Assembly (NCBI RefSeq): GCF_022842375.1
Contig: NZ_JALHPR010000007.1
Coordinates: 108,855 to 172,854 of the forward strand
Direction: 5' to 3'
DNA length: 64,000 bases
Source of the DNA: Elioraea sp.
Lineage (GTDB): Bacteria > Pseudomonadota > Alphaproteobacteria > Acetobacterales > Acetobacteraceae
Made by a program: the position numbers and the translations under genes. Positions 55,352-63,525 of the stretch are shown piece after piece. Position 1 is the first letter of the stretch. The number at the start of each line of letters is the position of its first letter. The notes beneath the pieces are model-generated. The model was given only the letters and a program-made list of their open reading frames with translations, ran no database searches and had not been told where the DNA came from.

Positions 55352-56200
55352 ATGCCGCGCCACGAATTGATCGTCGCACTCGGAACAAGCCGCTACCGCA
55401 TCGAGCGCCCCTGGGGTGACATCCCCACAGGCGTCGGCACGCCGAGCGACGTTGCCTGCGCGGCCGATGGCACCGTGTTCTGCCAGCTCCGCCAGGACCC
55501 TTATGACCCGGCCGGCCCAGCCGTCGTCGTGCTCAGCCCCGATGGGCGGCGCATCGATGCCTGGGGCGGCGATGCGGTGGCCGATGGGCACATGCTGTCG
55601 GTTCACCCCGATGGCCGTGTGTTCGTGGTCGACCGTGACGCGCACGAGATCATCGTGTTCGACCGCGCGGGCAAGCGCCTCGGCGGCATCGGCCGGCGGC
55701 ACTGCCCGGGCGAGCCGTTCAATGCACCGTGCGACGTGGCGTTCGGGCCGGATGGATCGATCTACGTCGCCGATGGCTACGGCGCGTCGGTCGTGCATCG
55801 CTTCACGGCGGAGGGTACGCCGCTGGGACGCTGGGGTGAGCCAGGCGAAGGCCCCGGCCAGTTCTCGACGCCGCACGGCATCTGGGTGCTCGCCGATGGC
55901 CGCGTCGCGGTGGCCGACCGCGAGAACAACCGCGTGCAGGTGTTCGACGCCGAGGGGCGCTGGCTCGCCGACTGGCGCGATCACCACAAGCCGATGTCGG
56001 TGCACGGTGCCCCTGGCGGCGGCCTCTATGTGACCGACCAGGTGCCGAGGCTCTCCCTGCTCGGCCCCGATGGCACGCTCCAGGGTCGTTGCCGCCCCGT
56101 GCTGAACGGCGCGCACGGCATCTGGGCAGCACCCGACGGGTCGATCCTGCTGAGCGAGATCAGCCCGCCGCGGCTGACGCGGCTCGCTCCGATCGTCTAG
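55352..56200 (+). CDS. NHL-repeat / SMP-30-like beta-propeller protein
   Basis: Protein of 282 residues made of repeated blocks of ~45 residues with the NHL pattern (for example FNAPCDVAFGPDGSIYVADGYG, FSTPHGIWVLADGRVAVADREN), predicting a six-bladed propeller. No signal peptide is visible. Family members include lactonases and amidating lyases, but many act as binding scaffolds; the catalytic metal site cannot be assigned. The 13-base gap to TctA suggests action on the imported acid or its lactone. Its TAG shares a CTAG with the stop of the convergent ABC-F gene. Confidence 0.8.
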   Translation: MPRHELIVALGTSRYRIERPWGDIPTGVGTPSDVACAADGTVFCQLRQDPYDPAGPAVVVLSPDGRRIDAWGGDAVADGHMLSVHPDGRVFVVDRDAHEIIVFDRAGKRLGGIGRRHCPGEPFNAPCDVAFGPDGSIYVADGYGASVVHRFTAEGTPLGRWGEPGEGPGQFSTPHGIWVLADGRVAVADRENNRVQVFDAEGRWLADWRDHHKPMSVHGAPGGGLYVTDQVPRLSLLGPDGTLQGRCRPVLNGAHGIWAAPDGSILLSEISPPRLTRLAPIV

Positions 56201-58008
56201 CCAGCCCCGATCTCCTCGGCGAGCAGCGCGATCTCGAGCCACTGCTCCTCGGCCTCGGCCAGCGCGGCCTGCGCCTTCGCCAGTGCCGCGGAGGCGCGGT
56301 CGAACGTCGCACGGTCGCGCGCATAGAGGCCGGGGTCGGCGAGGGTGGCGTTGGCGCGGACGATCTCCGCGCCCAGCGCCTCGATGCGGGCCGGCAACGT
56401 CTTCAGCGCATGCTGTTGCGCCATCGTGAGCTTGCGGCGCTGGTCCGGCGCGCGGCTCTCGACCTGTGCCTCGGTGCGTTCATCCGGCCGACGCTGCGCG
56501 GGCACCACGCGCGCGGCAATGCCCTCGCCGCGCTGGGCCAGCATGTCGGAATAGCCGCCGGCATACTCCTGCCACTGCCCCTCGCCCTCCGACATGATCA
56601 CCGAGGTCGCGACACGGTCGAGGAAGTCGCGGTCATGGCTGACGACGATGACCGTTCCCTTGTACTCGGCGAGCAACTCCTGCAGCAGGTCGAGCGTTTC
56701 GAGATCGAGATCATTCGTCGGCTCGTCGAGCACCAGAAGGTTGGAGGGGGCCGCAAGGGCGCGGGCCAGGAGCACGCGCGCCTGCTCGCCGCCCGAGAGC
56801 TTGCCCACCGGGGTCTGCGCCTGCTCCGGCAGGAACAGGAAGTCCTTGAGGTAGCCCATCACGTGCCGCGGCGTGTCGCCCACGCGCACCATGTCGCCGC
56901 CGCCCGTCAGCGTGTCGGCAAGGCTCGTCGTCGGGTCGAGGCTGGCGCGGCCCTGGTCGAGCGTGACCATCGCCAGTCCGGTGCCGAGCCTCACGCTGCC
57001 CTCGTCAGGCGCGAGCGCTCCGGTAAGCATGGCGAGCAGCGTCGTCTTGCCTGCGCCATTCGGGCCGACGATGCCGACACGGTCGCTCCGCATCACGCGC
57101 GTGGTGAACTCGCGCACCACCGCACGCTCGCCATACCGTTTCGTTATCGCATCGGCTGCGATCACGAGGCTGCCCGAGCCCGCCGCCTCGGTCGCGCCCG
57201 CGGCGGTTCGGCCGACGGGAACGACGCGCGCCCGCCGCTTCTCGCGCAGCGCGCCAAGCTCCGCCATGCGGCGGACGTTTCGCTTGCGGCGTGCCGTGAC
57301 GCCGTAGCGCACCCAATCCTCCTCGCGCGCGATCTTGCGGCCGAGCTTGTGCGCCTCCGCCTCCTCCTGCGCGAGCACCTCGTCACGCCACGTCTCGAAC
57401 CCGGCAAAGCCCTGGTCGAGGCGCCGCGTCTCGCCACGGTCGAGCCAGACCATGCTGCGCGAGAGACGCTCGAGGAACCGCCGGTCATGGCTGATCAGCA
57501 CCAGCGCGCCACGGAAGGCGCGCAGCTCGTCCTCAAGCCAGGTGATGGCGGGAAGGTCGAGGTGGTTCGTCGGCTCGTCGAGCAGCAGGATGTCGGGCAC
57601 GGGGGCGAGCGCGCGGGCCAGTGCGGCACGCCGCGCCTCGCCGCCCGAAAGCGCTGCCGTCCGCTCCTCGCCCGTCAGCCCGAGCTGCTCGAGCAGGTAG
57701 CGCGCGCGATAGGGATCATCGCCAGGCCCGAGCCCCGCCTCGGCGTAAGCCGCGACCGTCTCGAACCCGGAAAGATCAGCGCCCTGGGGCAGGTAGCGCA
57801 GCGTGGCCCCTGGCTGGAGGAAGCGCGTACCGCCATCCTGCTGGATGAGCCCCGCGGCGATGCGCAACAGCGTCGATTTCCCCGCCCCGTTGCGGCCGAC
57901 GAGCGCGATCCTCTCGCCCTCGCCGACGGCAAGGGCAGCGGTGCGGAGCAGCGGCGTCGCGCCGAAGGTGAGCGCGATGTCCTGGAGGGCGAGAAGCGGT
58001 GGTGCCAT
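56197..58008 (-). CDS. ABC-F family ATPase (Uup-like)
   Basis: Soluble twin-ATPase of 603 residues without membrane segments. Domain one has Walker A GRNGAGKST, signature LSGGEARRAALARAL and DEPTNHLDLPAI; a linker of ~80 residues with Arg-rich helices (RRKRNVRRMAELGALREKRR-like) carries the P-site tRNA interaction motif; domain two has GPNGAGKTT, LSGGEQARVLLARAL and DEPTNDLDLETLD. The C-terminal ~90 residues form a coiled coil as in Uup. Such proteins act on ribosomes or branched DNA. Last gene of a minus-strand group with cupin, QOR and ogt. Confidence 0.93.
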   Translation of the reverse strand: MAPPLLALQDIALTFGATPLLRTAALAVGEGERIALVGRNGAGKSTLLRIAAGLIQQDGGTRFLQPGATLRYLPQGADLSGFETVAAYAEAGLGPGDDPYRARYLLEQLGLTGEERTAALSGGEARRAALARALAPVPDILLLDEPTNHLDLPAITWLEDELRAFRGALVLISHDRRFLERLSRSMVWLDRGETRRLDQGFAGFETWRDEVLAQEEAEAHKLGRKIAREEDWVRYGVTARRKRNVRRMAELGALREKRRARVVPVGRTAAGATEAAGSGSLVIAADAITKRYGERAVVREFTTRVMRSDRVGIVGPNGAGKTTLLAMLTGALAPDEGSVRLGTGLAMVTLDQGRASLDPTTSLADTLTGGGDMVRVGDTPRHVMGYLKDFLFLPEQAQTPVGKLSGGEQARVLLARALAAPSNLLVLDEPTNDLDLETLDLLQELLAEYKGTVIVVSHDRDFLDRVATSVIMSEGEGQWQEYAGGYSDMLAQRGEGIAARVVPAQRRPDERTEAQVESRAPDQRRKLTMAQQHALKTLPARIEALGAEIVRANATLADPGLYARDRATFDRASAALAKAQAALAEAEEQWLEIALLAEEIGAG

Positions 58009-58039
58009 GGCGGCAGTGTCTAGTGCAGCGCCGGGAAGG

Positions 58040-58504
58040 CTACCAGGGTGAACCGTCGGCCTTCACGAAGCGCCGGCCGCCGGGCGAGGGTTCGACGCGC
58101 AGATCGTCGTCGGGGTAGGTCACCACGTCGCGTTCGTGTGCCTTCGTGCCGACGACGAGGAACACCACGTCCGCCTCCGTGCGGTTGACCAGGTGATGCG
58201 CATCGCCCGTGCCGGCGGGAAAGCCCGCCACCATGCCGGGGGCGAGCGCCTGCTCGCCGTCATGCGTGATCAACGTCGGCGTGCCTTCGGTGACGAGGAC
58301 GAACTCGTCCTCGGCCGAGTGCGCGTGGCGCAGCGCGCTCGCCGCCCCCGGTGCGAGGCGAACGAGGTTCACGCCGAACTGCGTCAGCCCGAACGCATCG
58401 CCGAGCCGCCGGAAGGTCCTGCCCGCCACGGCGGCGCGGAACGGCGCGGGGTAGGACGTGCCGCCCGCTTCCGCAACGTCGGTGACGGCGATGGCGCGCG
58501 CCAC
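58040..58504 (-). CDS. Cupin-domain protein
   Basis: Small single-cupin protein of 154 residues. Motif one is LRHAHSAEDEFVLVTEG (HxHxxxE metal ligands) and motif two GFPAGTGDAHHLVNR. It opens with the group-typical YPAPFRAAVAGRTFRRLGDAFGLTQFGVN (core GLTQFGVNLV). Related proteins are of unknown activity, often annotated as sugar-isomerase-like. It follows the quinone reductase gene by 10 bases on the same strand. Confidence 0.87.
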   Translation of the reverse strand: MARAIAVTDVAEAGGTSYPAPFRAAVAGRTFRRLGDAFGLTQFGVNLVRLAPGAASALRHAHSAEDEFVLVTEGTPTLITHDGEQALAPGMVAGFPAGTGDAHHLVNRTEADVVFLVVGTKAHERDVVTYPDDDLRVEPSPGGRRFVKADGSPW

Positions 58505-58514
58505 TGCGTTGGCC

Positions 58515-59492
58515 TCAGGGGATCAGCAGCGTCGAGCCGGTGGTGCGGCGGCCCTCGAGTGCGCGATGCGCCTCCGCCGCGTCCTTCAGCGGGAAGCGCT
58601 GGTTCACCTCGATCTTCACCACGCCCTTCTGCACCACGCCGAACAGCGCGGCGGCGGAACCCGCGAGCTCCTCGCGCTTGGCGGTGTAGGTCGCGAGCGT
58701 CGGGCGCGTGAGGTAGAGCGAGCCCTTGGCCGCGAGCATGCCGAGCTCGAACGGCGGCACGGCGCCAGAGGCGTTGCCGAACACCACGAGCATGCCGTAG
58801 GGCGCCAGGCAGTCGAGCGACTTCATGAACGTGTCGCGGCCGACGCTGTCGTACACCACGGGCAGCATCTTCCCGCCCGTGATCTCCTTCACCTTCGCCT
58901 GGAAATCGTCGCGCGTGTAGACGATCGGGTGGTCGCAGCCATGCGCCTTCGCCAGCGCCGCCTTCTCGTCGGAGCCGACGGTGCCGATCACGGTGCAGCC
59001 GAGATGCTTGGCCCACTGGCACATGATCAGCCCGACGCCGCCGGCAGCGGCGTGGATCAGGATGGTCTGCCCCGGCTGAACCTTGAAGGTGCGCAGCAGC
59101 AGGTACTCGGCCGTCATGCCCTGCAGCATCATCGCAGCCGCCGTGTCGAACGAGATGTCGCCCGGCAGCTTCACCAGGCGTTCTGCCTTGATGGTGCGGA
59201 ACTCGGCATAGGCGCCGATCGGCGCGGTGGCGTAGGCGACGCGGTCACCTGGCTTCAGCTCCGTCACGCCATCGCCGACGGCCTCGACCGTGCCGGCCCC
59301 CTCCATGCCGATCGTGGCGGGCAGCGCGGGCGGCTTGTAGAGGCCGGTGCGGAAATAGACGTCGATGTAGTTCAGGCCGACGGCGGCGTGGCGCACCAGC
59401 GCCTCTCCCGGGCCGGGCGAGGGCATCGGCAACTCGTCCCATCGCAGGACCTCGGGGCCGCCGTGCTCGTGGATGCGGATGGCGTGATGCAT
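58515..59492 (-). CDS. NADPH:quinone oxidoreductase (zeta-crystallin-like MDR)
   Basis: Medium-chain reductase of 325 residues without the zinc ligands, as in quinone reductase Qor. Seen: an N-terminal GroES-like domain (NYIDVYFRTGLYKPPALPATIGMEGAG, core YIDVYFRTG), the Rossmann loop HAAAGGVGLIMCQWAK and YDSVGRDTF. It reduces quinones or enones with NADPH and probably detoxifies reactive carbonyls. Grouped with cupin and ogt genes on the minus strand. Confidence 0.92.
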   Translation of the reverse strand: MHHAIRIHEHGGPEVLRWDELPMPSPGPGEALVRHAAVGLNYIDVYFRTGLYKPPALPATIGMEGAGTVEAVGDGVTELKPGDRVAYATAPIGAYAEFRTIKAERLVKLPGDISFDTAAAMMLQGMTAEYLLLRTFKVQPGQTILIHAAAGGVGLIMCQWAKHLGCTVIGTVGSDEKAALAKAHGCDHPIVYTRDDFQAKVKEITGGKMLPVVYDSVGRDTFMKSLDCLAPYGMLVVFGNASGAVPPFELGMLAAKGSLYLTRPTLATYTAKREELAGSAAALFGVVQKGVVKIEVNQRFPLKDAAEAHRALEGRRTTGSTLLIP

Positions 59493-59536
59493 CGATTGCT
59501 CCGGCTCGTTTTCGCGTGTGGTCTGTGGATGGGACG

Positions 59537-59998
59537 TCAGTGCGGGGCAGCGGCATCCTGCTCATGCGCGAGCAGGTAGCGCTTGGTGTCATGTCCGTCG
59601 CCGCCCGAATAGCCGCCGAGCGCGTTGCCCGCGCCGACGATGCGGTGGCAGGGGATGATGATCGGGATCGGGTTCGCACCGCAGGCACCGCCGACGGCGC
59701 GCGCGGAGCTGCCGAGCGCCCGCGCGATGGCGCCGTAGCTTCGCACCTGGCCGGGCGGGATGGCGCGCATCGCCTCCCACACGCCGCGGCGAAAGGGCGT
59801 TCCGGCCGGGGCGAGCGGCAGGTCGAACGGCGTTGCGGGATCATCGAAATATGCATCGAGCTGCCGCTTCGCCGCCGCCAGCACCGGGGTTGCCGTACCA
59901 GCACCGGCGCCGCGGCCCCAGTCGAGCGCGATGATGCTCCCATCCTCCTCGAAGATGGTGAGTTCGCCGAGCGGTGAGTGCAGCGTCAGATGCGGCAC
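59537..59998 (-). CDS. ogt: Methylated-DNA--protein-cysteine methyltransferase
   Basis: Suicide repair protein removing O6-alkyl from guanine. 153 residues from the GTG chosen here. The DNA-binding helix-turn-helix PPGQVRSYGAIARALGSSARAVG (core VRSYGAIA) and the active-site PCHRIVG with acceptor cysteine are intact, and GGYSGGDGHDTKRYLLAHE completes the pocket. The GTG (VPHLTLHSP) has GGAG 6-7 bases upstream; ATGs at 60040 and 60079 would add residues not seen in Ogt. Divergent from the TauD-family gene. Confidence 0.92.
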   Translation of the reverse strand: MPHLTLHSPLGELTIFEEDGSIIALDWGRGAGAGTATPVLAAAKRQLDAYFDDPATPFDLPLAPAGTPFRRGVWEAMRAIPPGQVRSYGAIARALGSSARAVGGACGANPIPIIIPCHRIVGAGNALGGYSGGDGHDTKRYLLAHEQDAAAPH

Positions 59999-60186
59999 GA
60001 CGTCTCCGTGATGGCATGGGCGCGAGGACAGCCCCGCCATGGATGCGGCGATTTCGCGCCGCAGCAGGGCGTCCGTCAAGTCGGATGGCGGAGGATGGGG
60101 CTGCCCGCGAGACCGGATGGCGCTACACTCCCTGCCGAAGTGAGCTGCAGGAACAATGCGGCCGACAACCAGGAAGGGAGAAGTCC

Positions 60187-61077
60187 ATGCCCGTTTCCAT
60201 CAATGCGATCGATCCCATCAGCCGCTCCGCCTTCGCGGCAGAAGTCACGGGCATCGACCTGCGCGAACCCGTGTCGGCGGCCGATGTCGCGGCGATCGAG
60301 GCCGGCATGGCGCGCTATGCCGTTCTCGTGTTCCGCGACCAGCCCGTCGACGATGAGCAGCAGGCGACCTTCAGCCGCCATTTCGGCCCGCTCGAGGAGG
60401 CGACCGGCGACCTCCGCCCCGCCGCCGAGCGCCGCATCGCGATGACGCTGAACGACATCTCGAACCTCGACCAGGACGGCCGCGTGATGGCGCGCGACGA
60501 CCGCCGCCGCCTGTTCGGCCTCGGCAACATGCTCTGGCATTCGGATTCGAGCTTCAAGGCAGCCCCGGCGCGCTACTCCCTGCTCTCGGCCCGCGTCATC
60601 CCAGGCTCGGGCGGCAACACGGAGTTCGCCGACATGCGGGCCGCCTACGACACGCTGGATGACGAGACGCGCGCGGTCGTCGCCGATCTCGTGTGCGAGC
60701 ACAGCCAGATCCACTCGCGCGGCGCGCTCGGCTTCACCGAATTCACGGAGGAGGAGCTGCGCCAATGCGCGCCGGTGAAGCAGCGCCTGGTGCGGCGCCA
60801 CCCGGTGTCGGGGCGGAAATCGCTGTTCCTCTCCGCCCATATCGGCGCGATCGACGGCATGCCCGTGCCGGAGGCGCGCATGCTGATCCGTGACCTGACG
60901 GAGCATGCGACGCAGCGCGACTTCGTCTACGCGCATGTGTGGCGCCAGCATGACCTCGTGATGTGGGACAACCGCGCGACGATGCACCGCGCGCGCCGCT
61001 ATGACCCGAGCCAGGTGCGCGACATGCGGCGCACCACCGTGTCGGACGAGGTCTCGACGCTCGAACAGGTCGCGTAG
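60187..61077 (+). CDS. TauD/TfdA-family Fe(II)/2-oxoglutarate dioxygenase
   Basis: Cytoplasmic dioxygenase of 296 residues. Iron ligands are His118 and Asp120 (LWHSDSSF) and the distal His267 (NRATMHRARRYD); the 2-oxoglutarate arginine is in DMRRTTVSD. VTGIDLREPVS and LVFRDQPVDDEQQ at the start are typical. TfdA hydroxylates 2,4-D and TauD taurine; the close pattern to the 2,4-D type (HIGAIDGMPVPEAR, HVWRQHDLVMWDN) suggests an aryloxy- or similar carboxylate, which is inference. GGGAG lies 7 bases before the ATG. Confidence 0.91.
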   Translation: MPVSINAIDPISRSAFAAEVTGIDLREPVSAADVAAIEAGMARYAVLVFRDQPVDDEQQATFSRHFGPLEEATGDLRPAAERRIAMTLNDISNLDQDGRVMARDDRRRLFGLGNMLWHSDSSFKAAPARYSLLSARVIPGSGGNTEFADMRAAYDTLDDETRAVVADLVCEHSQIHSRGALGFTEFTEEELRQCAPVKQRLVRRHPVSGRKSLFLSAHIGAIDGMPVPEARMLIRDLTEHATQRDFVYAHVWRQHDLVMWDNRATMHRARRYDPSQVRDMRRTTVSDEVSTLEQVA

Positions 61078-61157
61078 CCGGGGCGCCCGTCAGGCGGTGC
61101 GATCGGGTGCAGCGCGCGGCTGCGCCCGAAATGTCGCAATCGTGGCATTTATGCAAT

Positions 61158-61172
61158 TGCGAGTCAGTCGCA
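61158..61172. promoter_or_regulatory. Candidate Fur-type box at hemP
   Basis: TGCGA-GTCAG-TCGCA is an inverted repeat resembling alphaproteobacterial Fur/iron-box sequences (TGCGAATCATTCGCA). It ends one base before the GTG start of hemP and overlaps where a leader would be. Iron control of the haem-uptake genes is inferred. Confidence 0.5.
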
Positions 61173-61173
61173 G

Positions 61174-61377
61174 GTGAGCTACCACGATCCGGTGACCGGG
61201 CTCGAGACCAGCACCGCGGCGACGCACACCCTCCAGGCGCAGCCAGAGAGCGCGCCCGCCGGACGCGTCAGCACGACGGCGCTGATGGGCGCTCGCGCCG
61301 AGCTCGAGATCGAGCACAAGGGTGAGATCTATCGCCTGCGCATCACGCGCGCCGGAAAACTCATCCTGACCAAGTAA
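61174..61377 (+). CDS. hemP: Hemin uptake protein HemP
   Basis: Small protein of 67 residues matching HemP/HmuP: a variable N-terminus, then the conserved core RVSTTALMGARAELEIEHKG and EIYRLRITRAGKLILTK at the C-terminus. HemP is a small regulator/accessory factor of haem receptor expression in proteobacteria. The GTG start directly follows a Fur-like palindrome, leaving little room for a leader. It is 106 bases before a haem-type TonB receptor, completing an iron/haem uptake group. Confidence 0.88.
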   Translation: MSYHDPVTGLETSTAATHTLQAQPESAPAGRVSTTALMGARAELEIEHKGEIYRLRITRAGKLILTK

Positions 61378-61483
61378 CGGCTTTCCCGGCACCGGCCGGG
61401 CGAGCCGAGCCAGCCAGCCACCGGCCCCGCCGGCAGCCAGCCAGCCGATCGCAGACGAACACGCGAGAAGGAGTGGCCGGCCC

Positions 61484-63517
61484 ATGCGGGTGCTGATGTT
61501 CCGTTCGATGATCATGGCGTCCACCATGCTCGCCGGTGCCGCCGCGGCGCAAACGGCGCGGCAACCAGTGGACGGCGTGACCGCGCTCGATGCCGTCACC
61601 AGCACGGCCACGCGCACGCCGGAGGTTGCCGGCGACATCGCCGCACCAGTGACGGTCGTGCCGCGCGAGGAGATCCTCCGCCGCCAGCCGCAGAACCTGA
61701 ACGACATCCTGCGCGACATCCCAGGCGTGGAAGCCGATGGCCTGCCGCGCAACAGCGTGATGCAGCCGCAGATCCGCGGGCTTGGCGATGACCGCGTGGT
61801 GATCCGCGTCGACGGGGTGCGACAGAACTTCAATTCCGGCCATCGCGGGCGCCTCTTCCTCGACCCGTCGCTGCTGCGCCAGGTCGATGTCGTGCGCGGC
61901 CCCGGCTCGATGCTCTACGGCTCGGGCGCGCTCGGCGGCGTCATCGGCTTCCGGACCGTCGATGCCGCCGACCTGCTGCGGCCTGGCGAGACCGTCACCG
62001 GCATCATCTCGGGCGGATGGCAGAGCAACAACAGCCAGTTCCAGGGCGGCCTGACCACGGCCTTCCGCTCCGGCGCGCTCGATGGGCTGGCCAACGTCAC
62101 CGGCCGCACCGGGCAGAACTATTCCGACGGGCTCGGCCGGGGCATTCCCTATTCCGCCGCCGATACGGGTGCGGGCCTCGCCAAGCTCGGCTACACGCTG
62201 GGCGAAGGCGCCCGCATCGGGCTCAGCGTCGTCGGGTTCGGCGAGAACACGACGATCCCGGTCGCGGCCAACACGCTCGAGACCAACAATATCGCGAAGC
62301 GCCGCCTGCGCCAGCAGCAGATCGCGCTGACCGGCAGCTACGCCCCACCCGGCACGCCCTGGGCCGATGCCGCCTTCACCCTCTACTACGTCGATGTCGG
62401 GATCGATGAACGGCGCGTCATTCCGAACGATGGCCGCTTCGACACGACCGACTACGCGACCTTCGGCCTCGACGTGCAGAACACGGCGCGCTTCTCGCTC
62501 GTGGGGCCGGAGCGGCACGCGCTGACCATCGGCCTCGATGCCTACCAGGACACGCAGGAGGGCACGCGCAACAACGCCCCGCGCCCGCAATTCCCGAAGG
62601 CCGAGCAGACCATCATCGGCCTCTTCGCGCAGGACGCGATCACGCTCGGGCCCGTGACGGTCACGCTCGGCGCGCGCTTCGACAGCTACGAGCAATCAGC
62701 CGACGGGCGGCGTGACCGCTCGGAGAGCCATGTGAGCCCGAAGGCGTCGATCGCCTGGCAGGTCCTGCCCTGGGCCGCGCCCTACATCGCCTATACCGAG
62801 GCCTTCCGCGCGCCCTCGCTGGTCGAGCTCTACCAGTCGGGCGTTCATTTCCCGATCCGCGTCATCCCGTTCCCGACCTTCAACAATTTCGTTCCGAACC
62901 CGAACCTCCAGCCCGAGGTCGCGCGCAACAAGGAAGCCGGCCTCAACCTCCGCTTCCGCGACGTGCTCGCCCCGCGCGATTCCCTCCGCGCCCGGCTGTC
63001 GCTGTTCCAGAACGACATCGACGACTTCATCGAGGTCGTCGTCGCCGCGACGACATCGACGGCACGCAACGTCGCGCGCGCGCGGATCCGCGGCATCGAG
63101 TTCGAGGCAGGATATGACAGCGGACCGTGGTTCGCCTCGCTCGGCGCCTCGGCGCTCGAGGGGCGGAACCGCACCAATGACACGGCACTGAGCTTGATCC
63201 CGCAGCACAAGGTGGCGGTCACGCTCGGGCACCGGTTCCTGGAGGACGGGTGGACCGTGGGCGGCCGCGTGCTGGCCGCCGCAACGCAAGGCGACAAGCC
63301 CCAGCCGTCGATCCCCACGAGCGGCTACGGCATCCTCGACCTGTTCGCGAGCTACGCGCCGATCGAGGGGCCGCTGGAGGGCTGGCGGCTCGATATCGGC
63401 TTCGACAACGTGTTCGACCATGCCTATCGCCGCGTCTCCTGGGACAGCGGCACGAACCCGTCGCAGGTCTACGAGGTCGGGCGCAACCTGAAGCTCGCGC
63501 TCAGGGCGCAGTTCTGA
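61484..63517 (+). CDS. TonB-dependent haem/hemoglobin receptor
   Basis: Outer-membrane receptor of 677 residues. Signal peptide to about 22 (AGAAAAQ), plug domain with VVPREEILRRQPQNLNDILRDIPGV and RGLGDDRVVIRVDGVRQNF (cut to core GDDRVVIRVDGVR) up to ~165, then a 22-strand barrel ending in LALRAQF with a C-terminal Phe. Haem-receptor marks FRAP (AFRAPSLVELYQSG) and NPNL (VPNPNLQPEVARNKEAG) are both present. It imports haem with TonB energy; hemP precedes and tonB follows by 8 bases. AAGGAG lies 10 bases before the ATG. Confidence 0.94.
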   Translation: MRVLMFRSMIMASTMLAGAAAAQTARQPVDGVTALDAVTSTATRTPEVAGDIAAPVTVVPREEILRRQPQNLNDILRDIPGVEADGLPRNSVMQPQIRGLGDDRVVIRVDGVRQNFNSGHRGRLFLDPSLLRQVDVVRGPGSMLYGSGALGGVIGFRTVDAADLLRPGETVTGIISGGWQSNNSQFQGGLTTAFRSGALDGLANVTGRTGQNYSDGLGRGIPYSAADTGAGLAKLGYTLGEGARIGLSVVGFGENTTIPVAANTLETNNIAKRRLRQQQIALTGSYAPPGTPWADAAFTLYYVDVGIDERRVIPNDGRFDTTDYATFGLDVQNTARFSLVGPERHALTIGLDAYQDTQEGTRNNAPRPQFPKAEQTIIGLFAQDAITLGPVTVTLGARFDSYEQSADGRRDRSESHVSPKASIAWQVLPWAAPYIAYTEAFRAPSLVELYQSGVHFPIRVIPFPTFNNFVPNPNLQPEVARNKEAGLNLRFRDVLAPRDSLRARLSLFQNDIDDFIEVVVAATTSTARNVARARIRGIEFEAGYDSGPWFASLGASALEGRNRTNDTALSLIPQHKVAVTLGHRFLEDGWTVGGRVLAAATQGDKPQPSIPTSGYGILDLFASYAPIEGPLEGWRLDIGFDNVFDHAYRRVSWDSGTNPSQVYEVGRNLKLALRAQF

Positions 63518-63525
63518 GGGCGGGG

